Under the pieces are notes generated by a model. The model was not told the origin of the DNA, did no database searches, and was given only the letters and a program-made list of their open reading frames with translations. A program made the position numbers and the translations under genes. A DNA stretch of 64,000 nt from Burkholderia anthina (GTDB taxonomy: Bacteria > Pseudomonadota > Gammaproteobacteria > Burkholderiales > Burkholderiaceae). Each line of letters begins with the position of its first letter. Positions within the stretch are counted from its first letter, which is position 1. Positions 48,680 to 57,417 of the stretch are shown in pieces. The stretch spans positions 558,001 through 622,000 of the forward strand of contig NZ_CM003768.1 in assembly GCF_001547525.1 (NCBI RefSeq), in the 5' to 3' direction.

Positions 48680-48710
48680 CGCCGAGCGTGGTTATACGCT
48701 CGGCGTTCTG
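48680..48710 (+). terminator. hairpin downstream of the cupin gene
   Basis: CGCCGAGCGT and ACGCTCGGCG form a perfect ten-base stem with a six-base loop, followed by TTCTGCTTT. The remainder of the 48546-48889 gap shows no gene. Confidence 0.6.
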
Positions 48711-48889
48711 CTTTCCGGCTGCAACGTGTGATGAAGGCGATGCACGGCTGTCGATGACGGCGCGATGACGCTCGCCGCCCGTCCTGCACGCTGTCACGCA
48801 AACCCCTAAGATGCAGCGATCCGTCCATCATTTCCGCTGCTGCGCGCGAAGCTTGCGCCCGCGCCGGACGTCCCTCCGGAGCCCCGACC

Positions 48890-50068
48890 ATGCGTATCAC
48901 CGCGGTCCACGAACGCGCGATTCCCGTATCCCGCTATGCCGATCCGGCGATTCCTTCGGGCGGCCTGACCACGAGCATCGTCGCGGTCGTCACCGACGTC
49001 GTGCGCGACGGCCGGCCGGTGACGGGCTACGGATACGCGTCGATCGGCCGTTTTGCGCAGAGCGGCCTGATCCGAGAACGGTTCGCGCCGCGTCTGCTGG
49101 CCGCCGCCGATACGCTCGCCGACGAAGCTGGCACGAACCTCGACCCGTTCCGCGCATGGCGCGCGATGATGGCCGGCGAGAAGCCGGGCGGGCACGGTGA
49201 ACGCTGCGTCGCGGTTGGCACGCTCGACATGGCGATCTGGGACGCCGCCGCGAAGATCGCCGAGCTGCCGCTGCATCGCTTTCTCGCCGATCGTCTCCAA
49301 CGCACGGCAGCACCACGCGTGCGCGTGTACGCGGGCGGCGGCTACCGCTATCCGCACGACGACCTCGCGCGCCTGTCGGACGAGATGCGCCGGATCGTCG
49401 ATCTCGGCTACACGCACGCGAAGATCAAGATCGGCGGGGTGGATTTCGATCAGGACCGGCGCCGCATCGACGCGGCTGCCGCGCAGCTGGCAGGCCCTTC
49501 GCATCTCGCGGTCGACGCGATGAACACGTACGACGCGACGACCGCCCACGAGGCGGCCGAGATGCTCGCGCCGTTCGACCTTTGGTGGTTCGAGGATATC
49601 TGCGATCCACTCGATCTGCCGCTTCAAGCAGACGTCGCCACGCGATACGCATCGCCGATCGCGGCAGGCGAAGCGCTGTTTTCGCTCGCGGAAGCGAAGC
49701 TGCTCGACCGTTATGGTGGCCTACGTGCCGACCGCGACGTGCTGGTGTTCGATCCCGTGCACAGCTACGGGCTGCCGGGCTATCTGCAGATCGTCGATCA
49801 CTTCGTGTCGCGCGGCTGGCGGCGCGATGCGTTCTGGCCGCACGGCGGCCATCTGTTCTCGCTGCACGTCGTCGCGGCGCTCGGGCTCGGTGGCGCGGAA
49901 GTCAGCCCGTTCGCATTCCATCCGTTCAGCGGGCTTGCCGATAGGGAAATCGTCGATGCGGGATACGCACGCGTGCCGCAGGCGCCGGGTATCGGGTTCG
50001 AGTTGCATACCCACGCGCACGACGTACTGCGCGCGGTATCGGAATCGGCGCCGATAGCGGGCCGATGA
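48890..50068 (+). CDS. enolase-superfamily dehydratase, D-tartrate dehydratase-like
   Basis: This 392-residue protein of the mandelate racemase/muconate lactonising group closely follows the layout of Bradyrhizobium D-tartrate dehydratase. The N-terminal cap has TTSIVAVVTDVVRDGRPVTG and EKPGGHGERCVAVGT. The barrel holds KIK in YTHAKIKIGG (catalytic Lys), VDAMNTYD, WWFEDICDPLD and AAGEALFS (metal Asp/Glu/Glu), and the catalytic His in PHGGHLFSLHV. It would remove water from a sugar-acid or tartrate using Mg2+. The metal-site neighbours differ from the reference (VDAMN instead of VDANG), so the substrate may differ. Confidence 0.8.
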   Translation: MRITAVHERAIPVSRYADPAIPSGGLTTSIVAVVTDVVRDGRPVTGYGYASIGRFAQSGLIRERFAPRLLAAADTLADEAGTNLDPFRAWRAMMAGEKPGGHGERCVAVGTLDMAIWDAAAKIAELPLHRFLADRLQRTAAPRVRVYAGGGYRYPHDDLARLSDEMRRIVDLGYTHAKIKIGGVDFDQDRRRIDAAAAQLAGPSHLAVDAMNTYDATTAHEAAEMLAPFDLWWFEDICDPLDLPLQADVATRYASPIAAGEALFSLAEAKLLDRYGGLRADRDVLVFDPVHSYGLPGYLQIVDHFVSRGWRRDAFWPHGGHLFSLHVVAALGLGGAEVSPFAFHPFSGLADREIVDAGYARVPQAPGIGFELHTHAHDVLRAVSESAPIAGR

Positions 50069-50213
50069 CGCCTACAGTGCGCCGATCGCGTACCGCGGGC
50101 ATTCCCCGTCCACTGCGGCTGCTGTCCGAGCGCGCCGGTGTTTCGCGCCGTTCAGGCGTCAGGACGGATCGGCGCCCGGGGTGATGTCGCAATGTAAAGG
50201 CGATAGCGCCGCG

Positions 50214-50756
50214 TCACACGCCGCCGAGCGCATGCACGCCGACGAGCAACAGCGCACCGATCGCGATCAGCAGCAGCGCATGAACGCGCGTGTAGATCAC
50301 GCACAGCGTCGACGCCACCGCGATCGCGCGGGCGGCCCAGCCGCCGTCGAGCGTCCGCAGCAACACCCATACCGACGCGACGATCATGCCGGCCGCGACG
50401 GGGCGCAGGCCGGTTTCGAGCGCGATCTGCCAGCGCGCACCCCGGTGTCGCCGCCATAGATGCGCGACGCCGTAGATCAGGAACGCGGTCGGGCCGAACA
50501 GCGCGAGCGTCGCGATCACCGCGCCCCAGAAACCGGCCACCTGCCAGCCGATCAGCGTCGCCAGCAGCGAGCCGGGGCCCGGCGCCATCCGTGCGATCGC
50601 GAAGTCGTTCACGAATTGCGTGGCGCTCATCCAGTGATGGACATCGACGACTTGCCGCTGGATGTCCGCGATGACCGCCTGCCCGCCGCCGATCGTCGCG
50701 ATCGACAGCGGCGCGAATACGCCGAACAGGGCCGCGTAGCGCGCCGATGCGTTCAT
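50214..50756 (-). CDS. chrA2: chromate transporter, short-chain, second half
   Basis: This 180-residue membrane protein starts MNASARYAALFGVFAPLSIA, has TIGGGQAVIADIQRQVVD and the CHR motif ARMAPGPGSLLATLIGWQVAG. It matches one half-size unit of the ChrA (CHR) family. Its start overlaps the stop of the other half by four bases. The two probably form a heterodimeric exporter of chromate or a related oxyanion at the inner membrane, though many CHR proteins have no tested substrate. Confidence 0.88.
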   Translation of the reverse strand: MNASARYAALFGVFAPLSIATIGGGQAVIADIQRQVVDVHHWMSATQFVNDFAIARMAPGPGSLLATLIGWQVAGFWGAVIATLALFGPTAFLIYGVAHLWRRHRGARWQIALETGLRPVAAGMIVASVWVLLRTLDGGWAARAIAVASTLCVIYTRVHALLLIAIGALLLVGVHALGGV

Positions 50757-51364
50757 CGTGCGTCGCTCTCGACCGGCGCGGCGGCCGCACGGCGGTATTC
50801 GAGCGTGACGCTCAGCGTGCCGCCGATCAGCACGGTCCATACGAGCGGCCAGTGCAGCACGGCGACCGACACGAACGTGAGCGTCGTCACCGCGAACGGC
50901 AGCACGCGGCGCGGCAGCCGGCGCACCGCGGTGATCGCCATCGAGATCGACAGCCCGATCGCCGCGGCCGCCGCGCCGGCGAGCGCGACGTGCGTGAGCG
51001 GGAAGCGCGTGAGGGTCGAGAACGCGACGCCGAACAGCACGATCAGCACGGCCGACGGCGCGATGATGCCGGTGAAGCCCGCCACCGCGCCGCGCCATCC
51101 GGCGAGCCGGTAGCCGATCCAGATCGCGAGGTTCTTCACGTTGACGCCCGGCAACGCCTGCGACAGCGCGAGACCGTTGAGGAACGCGTCTTCGTCGAGC
51201 CAGCGCCGCTCGTGCACGAAGTCGCGCAGCATCCGCCCGCTGAGTCCGCCGCCGAAGCTGGTCAGGCCGATCTGCGCGAATGCGATGAACAGCGCGAGGA
51301 CGCCCGGTGGCGGCGCGTCGCCTGCGGGCGGTGCAGTGGGAGTCATGGCGGAGGGCGAGGGCAT
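50753..51364 (-). CDS. chrA1: chromate transporter, short-chain, first half
   Basis: This 203-residue membrane protein has FIAFAQIGLTSFGGGLSGRM (the GGG-containing CHR N-terminal motif), GLALSQALPGVNVKNLAIWI and five to six helices. Its partner unit follows at once, so this is a short-chain CHR pair rather than a broken single gene. The start could also be MTPTAPPAG six codons later. No ribosome site clearly decides between them. Confidence 0.87.
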   Translation of the reverse strand: MPSPSAMTPTAPPAGDAPPPGVLALFIAFAQIGLTSFGGGLSGRMLRDFVHERRWLDEDAFLNGLALSQALPGVNVKNLAIWIGYRLAGWRGAVAGFTGIIAPSAVLIVLFGVAFSTLTRFPLTHVALAGAAAAAIGLSISMAITAVRRLPRRVLPFAVTTLTFVSVAVLHWPLVWTVLIGGTLSVTLEYRRAAAAPVESDAR

Positions 51365-51595
51365 CGGGCGGGTGGCGCGTGGCGATCAGGCGATCGCCCA
51401 TGTTAGCAAGCGGTGCCTGTCAGCACGCTGACACGGGGTTCGGTGCGGGGGCGGTGCAACCCGCGGCCGATTTGACGCGTACGAACGCGCCGCGCAATAC
51501 GCCACGCAGTTGCGTTGCCGATGCGGCGCGACACCCGAACCGGCGTATGATCGCGACGCCACTCGCGCAACGTTCGACGCCACCGCTTCTCCATC

Positions 51596-52462
51596 ATGCC
51601 GCCTTCCGATCCCGCTGATCCCGCCGATTCCATCGCGCCGTTTCCCGCCGATCTCGTCACGTCCGCCGTCGACGCGCTTGCGCGAGCCGACGCCTTGCTC
51701 GTCACGGCCGGCGCCGGCATCGGCGTCGATTCCGGGCTGCCCGATTTTCGCGGCACGGACGGCTTCTGGCGCGCGTATCCGGCGCTGCGCCACGAGCGTT
51801 TCGAATTCCACGAGATCGCGTCGCCGCACGCATTTCGTGCGCGTGCGCCGCTCGCATGGGGATTCTACGGGCACCGTCTCGCGCTCTATCGCGCGACGGC
51901 GCCGCACGCGGGCTTCGCGATCCTGCGCCGCTGGATCGACGCGATGCCGAACGGCGGCTTCGTGCTGACGAGCAACGTCGACGGCCAGTTCCAGAAAGCC
52001 GGCTTCGATCCGGCGCGCATCGTCGAGATCCACGGCTCGATTCATGCGATGCAATGCCTGCGCCCGTGCACGGACGCGACGTGGGACGCGGCGCCGTTCG
52101 TGCCGGAAGTCGACGAAGCGACGTGCCGCCTGGTCGGCGACATGCCGCGCTGCCCGCACTGCGGCGGTCTCGCGCGGCCGAACATCCTGATGTTCGGCGA
52201 CACCGGCTGGCTCGGTGCGCGCTACGACGCGCAGGAGCGCGCATTGGAAGACTGGATCGCGCAGGCCGGGCGCGTGGTGGTAGTCGAGATCGGCGCGGGC
52301 ACCGCGATCCCGACTGTGCGCCTGCTGAGCGAACGGCTCGGCGCCGACGTGATCCGCATCAACGCGCGCGAGGCGCATGCGCGCCGGGCGGACGTGATTG
52401 GGCTGAAGGGCGGTGCGCTGGCGACGCTGAACGTGCTCGACCGCGCATGGCGCGGCGGCTGA
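51596..52462 (+). CDS. Sir2-family NAD-dependent protein deacylase
   Basis: This 288-residue sirtuin has the NAD-binding segment TAGAGIGVDSGLPDFRGTDG (about residues 39-58), NVDGQFQKAGF, the catalytic His in EIHGSIHAMQC (about 146) and zinc ligands CLRPC and CPHC. In the GAGxS motif the usual Ser is Gly (GAGIG), as in a bacterial subgroup often annotated Sir2 or NAD-dependent deacetylase. Possible targets are acetyl-lysine or ADP-ribosylated proteins. It faces the S53 peptidase gene in a convergent arrangement. Confidence 0.85.
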   Translation: MPPSDPADPADSIAPFPADLVTSAVDALARADALLVTAGAGIGVDSGLPDFRGTDGFWRAYPALRHERFEFHEIASPHAFRARAPLAWGFYGHRLALYRATAPHAGFAILRRWIDAMPNGGFVLTSNVDGQFQKAGFDPARIVEIHGSIHAMQCLRPCTDATWDAAPFVPEVDEATCRLVGDMPRCPHCGGLARPNILMFGDTGWLGARYDAQERALEDWIAQAGRVVVVEIGAGTAIPTVRLLSERLGADVIRINAREAHARRADVIGLKGGALATLNVLDRAWRGG

Positions 52463-52515
52463 GCCCCGCGCTTGGCGCCGACCTGCGCCGAAGCCGCGTG
52501 ATGGCGGCCGCGCGA

Positions 52516-53727
52516 CTACGGCCGCGCGACGAGCGCCTGCACGAGCGCCGGCGCGATCGGTGAACCGAGGCCCGTCACGTAGTCGTAGCCGCCCGCTGCG
52601 TTGCAGATGCTGCCGCAATTGCCGTTGGACCCGGTCGTCACGTCGTGAAAGTCGCTGCCGTACGCGGTTTTGCCGACCGTATGGAGCGTGTCGTAGGTGC
52701 CGCTCAACGCTTTCTTGCCGGCCGCCGCGCGCAGCGAATTCGCGATCGCGACGAGCGCCGCCCATTGCGGCGCCCCCGCGCTCGTGCCGCCGACCTGAAA
52801 CCAGCCAGCCTGCCCCTGATAGGCGACCGAGTCGTACACCGCGAAACCGCTGGAAGGATTCGCGTCGTAGCTGACGTCGGGCACGCCGCGCTTGCCGGCC
52901 ACCGGAACCGGCCATGCGGTCTGGCCGGCCGGTTCGGCCTCGACGCTGCTCACGCCGCCGCCGCTGCCGCTCCATGCCGCCTCGCCGATGTAGTTGCCGG
53001 CCGTATCGGACGACAGCGTCGTGCCGCCGACGGACACCACATAAGGCGACGCGGCCGGGTATTCGGTGCCGGTGCCGCTGTCGCCGGACGACGCGACGAA
53101 CGTGACGCCCGGTACGTTGAAGTGAGCGTCGAAGCCGGTCTCGCTGCTGAATTCATTGCCGCCGAAACTCATCGACACGACCGACGCGCCGCGCTTGACC
53201 GCGACGTCGACCGCGGCCAGCAGGTCGTTGAAGCTGGCCGACGCGGCTTCGACGAGCAGGATCTTCGCCTTCGGCGCGATCGCGTGGACCCATTCGACGT
53301 CGAGCGAGATCTCGAGCGCCCAGCCTGAATCGGTCCTGGGCCGCCCACCGCGTGCGTACACCTTGGTGAAACAGCCGTTCGACGACGTGCAGGCCGGCAG
53401 CGAGAACGCATTGCTGAACACGCCGAGATCGGATTCGATCTTCGGGTGGTCGTACGCGTCGACGATCGCGACGACCATCCCGTCGCCCTGGTTCGCGATC
53501 GTGTCGAATCCGTATGCATGCCGCGTGAGTGCCGGCGTGAGGCCGGCGATCGCGGCCGTGCTCGCGCGCGACTTCGTGTGGAACGGCGGGCGGGCAAATC
53601 CGATCGGTGCGCGGTGGCCTTCGACGTAGGATGGCGGCCCGTTGCCGTCGGCGAGCGCACCGCCGGACGCGAGCAGCGACGCGCACAGCGCCGGAATCAA
53701 CATGGACGACAGGCGGATATCGTTCAT
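52516..53727 (-). CDS. secreted S53 (sedolisin) peptidase lacking the activation propeptide
   Basis: This 403-residue protein begins with a signal peptide (MNDIRLSSMLIPALCASLLA, ending GGALA). Catalytic residues of S53 are visible: the Glu/Asp pair in WALEISLDVEWVHAI, the oxyanion Asp in ASSGDSGTGTEYPA and the nucleophile Ser in VGGTSAGAPQWAAL. The calcium site is in FHDVTTGSNG. The large N-terminal propeptide usual in kumamolisins is missing, so the enzyme may not be acid-activated like its relatives. GGAGAC precedes the ATG. A decayed relative lies at 13270-13590. Confidence 0.88.
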   Translation of the reverse strand: MNDIRLSSMLIPALCASLLASGGALADGNGPPSYVEGHRAPIGFARPPFHTKSRASTAAIAGLTPALTRHAYGFDTIANQGDGMVVAIVDAYDHPKIESDLGVFSNAFSLPACTSSNGCFTKVYARGGRPRTDSGWALEISLDVEWVHAIAPKAKILLVEAASASFNDLLAAVDVAVKRGASVVSMSFGGNEFSSETGFDAHFNVPGVTFVASSGDSGTGTEYPAASPYVVSVGGTTLSSDTAGNYIGEAAWSGSGGGVSSVEAEPAGQTAWPVPVAGKRGVPDVSYDANPSSGFAVYDSVAYQGQAGWFQVGGTSAGAPQWAALVAIANSLRAAAGKKALSGTYDTLHTVGKTAYGSDFHDVTTGSNGNCGSICNAAGGYDYVTGLGSPIAPALVQALVARP

Positions 53728-54136
53728 TTTTCGAGTCTCCATGTCGATGGAGTGGGGTGGCGAGACGATTTTACGAAATCGACGGCGGTAATTGCATCGA
53801 ATATCGGCCGGATACGGGAATGTCTGATAAGGGAAAGTACGTGGAGCCCACGTAGGACGGGAATTTCACGGGGTTGGTCCGAGCCGGATCGAACGGTTTT
53901 ATCGGTTTTTAAAAAGCTGATAAATAATCGGCCGATTCAGAATCGATTTGTCATGTCGGATGAAATTGCCCGGTAAATGTTCGCCGCGGCGCGCAGGTGG
54001 AAATCGTGAAAGGCATCATGCGCTCGCGACGCGATCCGATGCCTGCCGGCCCGGTTCGTCGGCATTGCCGCTGTGGCGCGATTACGCATACAGTTCAGCG
54101 TAGGCCGCGTGCGCCGCGCGGCGCCGTCACTGAGGG
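53728..54136. promoter_or_regulatory. divergent intergenic region between S53 peptidase and crcB
   Basis: The middle is AT-rich (TTTTTAAAAAGCTGATAAATAA near 53910) and likely carries the peptidase promoter, but no single hexamer pair stands out. A fluoride riboswitch consensus was looked for before crcB and not found. No gene is seen. Confidence 0.35.
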
Positions 54137-54529
54137 GTGCCCTTGTTCTATTCGATCGTCGCGATCTTCGTCGGCGCCGGCCTCGGCGCGTTGCTGCGCT
54201 GGTTCCTGAGCCTCGCGCTCAACGCCTGTTTTCCCGCGGTGCCGCTCGGCACGCTCGCGTCGAACCTGATCGGCGGCTACGTGATCGGCGTGGCCGCCGT
54301 CGTGTTCACGGTCCGCGTCGGGTTGCCGCCCGAGTGGCGGCTGTTCGTGATCACCGGTTTTCTCGGCGGCCTCACGACGTTCTCGACCTATTCGGTCGAA
54401 GTGATGACGCACGCGCTCGAGGGCGAATTCGGATGGGCATTGGCCGTGGCTGCCCTACACTTGACTGGATCGTTCGCGCTGACGGCGCTCGGCATGTGGA
54501 CCGCGCGCGCGTGGCTCGCGGCGGCCTGA
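54137..54529 (+). CDS. crcB: fluoride exporter CrcB/Fluc
   Basis: This 130-residue four-helix protein has [13 protein letters not shown] and the pore motif [16 protein letters not shown]. It forms a dual-topology dimeric fluoride channel in the inner membrane. It starts at a GTG directly behind GAGGG. The DUF190 gene 23 bases downstream is a common partner of CrcB. Confidence 0.93.
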   Translation: MPLFYSIVAIFVGAGLGALLRWFLSLALNACFPAVPLGTLASNLIGGYVIGVAAVVFTVRVGLPPEWRLFVITGFLGGLTTFSTYSVEVMTHALEGEFGWALAVAALHLTGSFALTALGMWTARAWLAAA

Positions 54530-54552
54530 GCGGGCCGCCATCGGAGGGAGCG

Positions 54553-54903
54553 ATGGACAGGGTCTTGTTGCGCTTCTACGTGCACGAGCAGCATCGGCTG
54601 CACTGGAAGCCGCTGTGGGAGTGGCTATTGGAAGAGGCGAACCGGATGGGTGTCGCGGGCGGGTCCGCGTTTCGCGCGATGGCCGGTTTCGGCCAGCATC
54701 GCGTGCTGCACGAGGATCGCTTCTTCGAACTGCAGGGTTCGCTCGCGATCGAGGTCGAATTCGTCGTCACCGAGGACGAGGCGCAGCGGCTGCTCGAGCG
54801 GCTGTCGCGCGAGAAAGTGCGCGCGTGCTACGCGATGATGCCCGCGCGGTTCGGCGTGATCGACACGCTCGGCGCACCGCCGGCGCAGGGGCCGGCGGCG
54901 TAG
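54553..54903 (+). CDS. DUF190 protein
   Basis: This 116-residue protein starts MDRVLLRFYVHEQHRLHWKP after a strong GGAGGGAG site. It contains GVAGGSAFRAMAGFGQHRVL and EVEFVVTEDEAQRLLERL, marks of the PII-like fold family DUF190. Neighbouring crcB is frequent, which suggests a regulatory or stress role in fluoride export, not shown directly. Confidence 0.86.
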   Translation: MDRVLLRFYVHEQHRLHWKPLWEWLLEEANRMGVAGGSAFRAMAGFGQHRVLHEDRFFELQGSLAIEVEFVVTEDEAQRLLERLSREKVRACYAMMPARFGVIDTLGAPPAQGPAA

Positions 54904-54918
54904 GCCCGTCGCGCCGGA

Positions 54919-55482
54919 TCAGATGCCGAACATCGTCAGCGACACGGCGGCGCGCGTGACGATCATCAGCAGCACCTGCACGATCACGAACAGCAGGATC
55001 GGCGACAGGTCGATGCCGCCGAGGTTCGGGATCACGCGGCGCAGCGGGTTCAGGAACGGCGCCGTGAGCTGGTAGAGGATCGGCATCGCCGGCGAGCGCG
55101 GGTTGAGCCACGACAGCAGCGCCATCAGGATCGTCATCCAGATCACGAGGTTGAGCGCCCACTTCACGACGGTGAGCAGCGCGACCACGACGAGCGTCGC
55201 GATCACGGCGGCCGGATCGAAGCCGGCCATGACGACCATCAGCACGACGTAGACGAGCGCGGTGAGCAGCGCGGCGACGACGCTGGCCCAGTCGATGCCG
55301 CGTACGCCCGCGATCACGCGGCGCAGCGGCAGCACGAGCCAGTTGGTCGCCTGCAGCACGGCTTGCGTGACGGGGTTGTACGGCGGCACGCGGACGGCCT
55401 GCATCCAGACGCGCAGAATCAGCGCGGCGCCGAATAGCGTGAAGACGGTATTGAGCAGAAAACGGGCGATCTCGCCGAACAT
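54919..55482 (-). CDS. YggT-family membrane protein
   Basis: This 187-residue protein has two copies of the YggT domain: PYNPVTQAVLQATNWLVLPLRRVIAG-type sequence near residue 35 and LYQLTAPFLNPLRRVIPNLG near 135, with about four helices. The start at MFGEIARFLL has AAGGA eight bases upstream; the Met three codons earlier is too close to that site. YggT proteins have been linked to osmotic tolerance and cell-division membrane architecture, but the role here is open. Confidence 0.88.
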   Translation of the reverse strand: MFGEIARFLLNTVFTLFGAALILRVWMQAVRVPPYNPVTQAVLQATNWLVLPLRRVIAGVRGIDWASVVAALLTALVYVVLMVVMAGFDPAAVIATLVVVALLTVVKWALNLVIWMTILMALLSWLNPRSPAMPILYQLTAPFLNPLRRVIPNLGGIDLSPILLFVIVQVLLMIVTRAAVSLTMFGI

Positions 55483-55558
55483 CGTTGGCATCCTTTTTAT
55501 TACAGTCAGTAGCGTGCGGCCGCCACCGCCGGTTGGCGGCGCATCGGCCGACACCTTA

Positions 55559-56488
55559 TCACGCCTCGTCTCGCGGCGGGGAGGGGTGCGCGGCCACGCG
55601 CGCGAGCGACGTTTCGACGGCTTCGGCCAGCGCCGGCAGCGACGCCGGCGGCGTCGCGCGCTTCGCCGCGAGTGCGATCGCGCGGCGCGTGAGCAGCGCA
55701 TACAGCGCCGCGTGATCGCCGCCGCGCGCCTCGAGCAGCGCGAGCTGGCGCTCGACGATGCCCGTGTCGCCGCGCGATACCGGGCCGGCCAGCGCATTCG
55801 CGAGCCCCTTGTCGCGCGCGGTCTCGATCGTGCCGGCGAGCATCGGCAACAGCGCGCGCAGCGCGGCGTCCTCGTCGAAACCGAGGCCGCGCCACAGCTC
55901 GACCGCTTCCGACAGCCCGCACAGCGCGAAGCTCGCCGCGTAGTGGGCGGCCGCGTGATACAGCATCCGGCCGCCGGCCGGAATCGACAGCGGATGGCAG
56001 CCGAGTGCGGCGGCAAGTCGCAGCAGCGTCGCGTGCAGCGCACCGTCCGCTTCGATCGTGACCGAGCAGCCGTCGATGCGCGCGAGGTCGGCGTCGGTGC
56101 CGCCGAACAGATAGAGCGGATGAAAGCCGCCGGTGGCCGCGCCTTGCTGCTTCGCCGGATCGAGCAGCGCGACCGCCGACGCGCCGCTGCAATGGACGAC
56201 CGCCTGGCCGGCGGCGCGCGATGCGTCGAAGCGCAGCGCCGCGGCGCTCGACGCGAGATGATCGTCGGGTGTCGTCACGAAGATCAGGTCGGCGGCGTCG
56301 GCCACCTGCTGCGGCGTGTCGACCGCGCGGCAGCCGTCGATGCGCGCGGCGAGGCCGGCGGCCGACGCAGGCGTGCGGCTCGCGATCGCGACGACCGGGA
56401 AGCCGGCCTGCGCGAAGCGTTGCGCGATACAGCGCGCGAGGCGGCCGGCGCCGATGAAGCCGAGGCGGGGTGTGTCGGGAAGCGGCAT
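55559..56488 (-). CDS. Rossmann/DUF2520 oxidoreductase-like protein
   Basis: This 309-residue protein starts MPLPDTPRLGFIGAGRLARC, an NADP-type Rossmann fold (GxGxxG), with VVAIASRTPASAAGLAA next. The C-terminal DUF2520 half has HPLYLFGGTDADLARIDG and the helical bundle HYAASFALCGLSEAVELWRG. It resembles ProC and F420-dependent reductases, but the substrate is unknown. Earlier Met codons upstream give an Arg/Ala-rich extension without family sequence and were rejected. It follows YggT on the same strand order (downstream neighbour), likely co-expressed. Confidence 0.82.
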   Translation of the reverse strand: MPLPDTPRLGFIGAGRLARCIAQRFAQAGFPVVAIASRTPASAAGLAARIDGCRAVDTPQQVADAADLIFVTTPDDHLASSAAALRFDASRAAGQAVVHCSGASAVALLDPAKQQGAATGGFHPLYLFGGTDADLARIDGCSVTIEADGALHATLLRLAAALGCHPLSIPAGGRMLYHAAAHYAASFALCGLSEAVELWRGLGFDEDAALRALLPMLAGTIETARDKGLANALAGPVSRGDTGIVERQLALLEARGGDHAALYALLTRRAIALAAKRATPPASLPALAEAVETSLARVAAHPSPPRDEA

Positions 56489-57002
56489 GGCAGCGGCGGT
56501 AAGCAAAAACGAGGCAGCCGCCAGTATCGCAGGAATGATGCCGGTGCCGTGGAAGGCCGGTTGCGGAGCCGCCGCACGTATGAATGACCGACAGGCGGCG
56601 CGATTCGGGCCGGCCGACGCTCGGAATGACGACCGCATCAGGATCGTCGAATCCGACCCCGAAACACCGCGCGCCCGTATCCCGCTTGAAATGTCGGCAT
56701 CTCGTCTTTAATTTGTAATCGTTCATTACGTACGCGCGCCCCGTGCCCGCGACGGATCCGGTAAGACTGACCGGCCGTTGTGTGGCGACCCGTCTCCTCG
56801 GACGGAATCGCGCGACCCGCAAGGGGCGCCGCCCGCACCGGGTGTCGCGCCACACGGCGGCTCCGGCCGCGTGCGATTGCAATTTGCAACAAATGCCCGA
56901 TACGCGCGGGGCGGGTTTTCGCTACATTGCTTCCATGCGACGTGCATGCCCGCCGTTGCCGACAGGGAGCGCCTAAAATACCGCTCCAGCAGGAGAATCG
57001 AA
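56489..57002. promoter_or_regulatory. divergent intergenic region upstream of the Pro/Tyr-rich secreted protein
   Basis: Contains TTGCAATTTGCAA (56877-56889), a near palindrome, and an AGGAGA ribosome-binding site at 56991-56996 for the next gene. No coding frame with motifs was found in these 514 bases. Confidence 0.35.
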
Positions 57003-57299
57003 GTGAAAAAGCTCATTCCGTTCATCGCCGCCGCCGCGCTGGGCCTGGGTGCCGCAAGCGCCGCGCAGGCTCACGTGTCGATCGGGGTCGGCATCGGTGT
57101 CCCGGTCGCGCCCGCTTATCCCGTCTATGCACCGCCGCCGCCCGTGTATTACGCGCCGCCGCCTCCGCCCGTCTACTACGCGCCGGCGCCGGCCTACTAT
57201 GCGCCGCCGCCCGCCGTGGTCGTCGGCGGCTACTACGGTCGCCCGTACTGGCGCCACGGTTATGGCGGCTGGGGTCATCACGGCTACTGGCGTCGCTGA
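57003..57299 (+). CDS. small secreted Pro/Tyr-rich protein (PXPV-repeat type)
   Basis: This 98-residue protein starts at a GTG, VKKLIPFIAAAALGLGAAS, with a clear signal peptide ending AQAH. It is followed by repeats of YAPPPP-VYYAPP type and a Gly/Tyr/Trp/His-rich tail YGGWGHHGYW. It should be exported. Similar Burkholderia proteins are annotated as PXPV-repeat or virulence-factor-like, of unknown function. AGGAGA precedes the start and a strong terminator follows, so it is a single-gene unit. Confidence 0.8.
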   Translation: MKKLIPFIAAAALGLGAASAAQAHVSIGVGIGVPVAPAYPVYAPPPPVYYAPPPPPVYYAPAPAYYAPPPAVVVGGYYGRPYWRHGYGGWGHHGYWRR

Positions 57300-57329
57300 T
57301 TCGCCCCGCGCGGCCTGACCGCGCATGGC

Positions 57330-57370
57330 AAAACGGCGCAACGTCCCGCGAGGGGCGCTGCGCCGTTTTT
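57330..57370 (+). terminator. terminator of the secreted-protein gene
   Basis: AAACGGCGCA pairs with TGCGCCGTTT and is followed by TTT. It lies 30 bases after the stop. Confidence 0.85.
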
Positions 57371-57417
57371 CATTGGGGCCGCCGTTACGTGCGTGGCTGC
57401 GCGCAGCGCGGCCGCGA

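Noticed and set aside
50214..51364. chrA broken by a frameshift
   Set aside because: Both halves have their own start, CHR motif and a four-base overlap, the normal layout of short-chain CHR pairs.
54030..54136. Fluoride riboswitch before crcB
   Set aside because: The conserved GGCGAUGG and CUGAUG elements of the crcB motif are not present in the leader.
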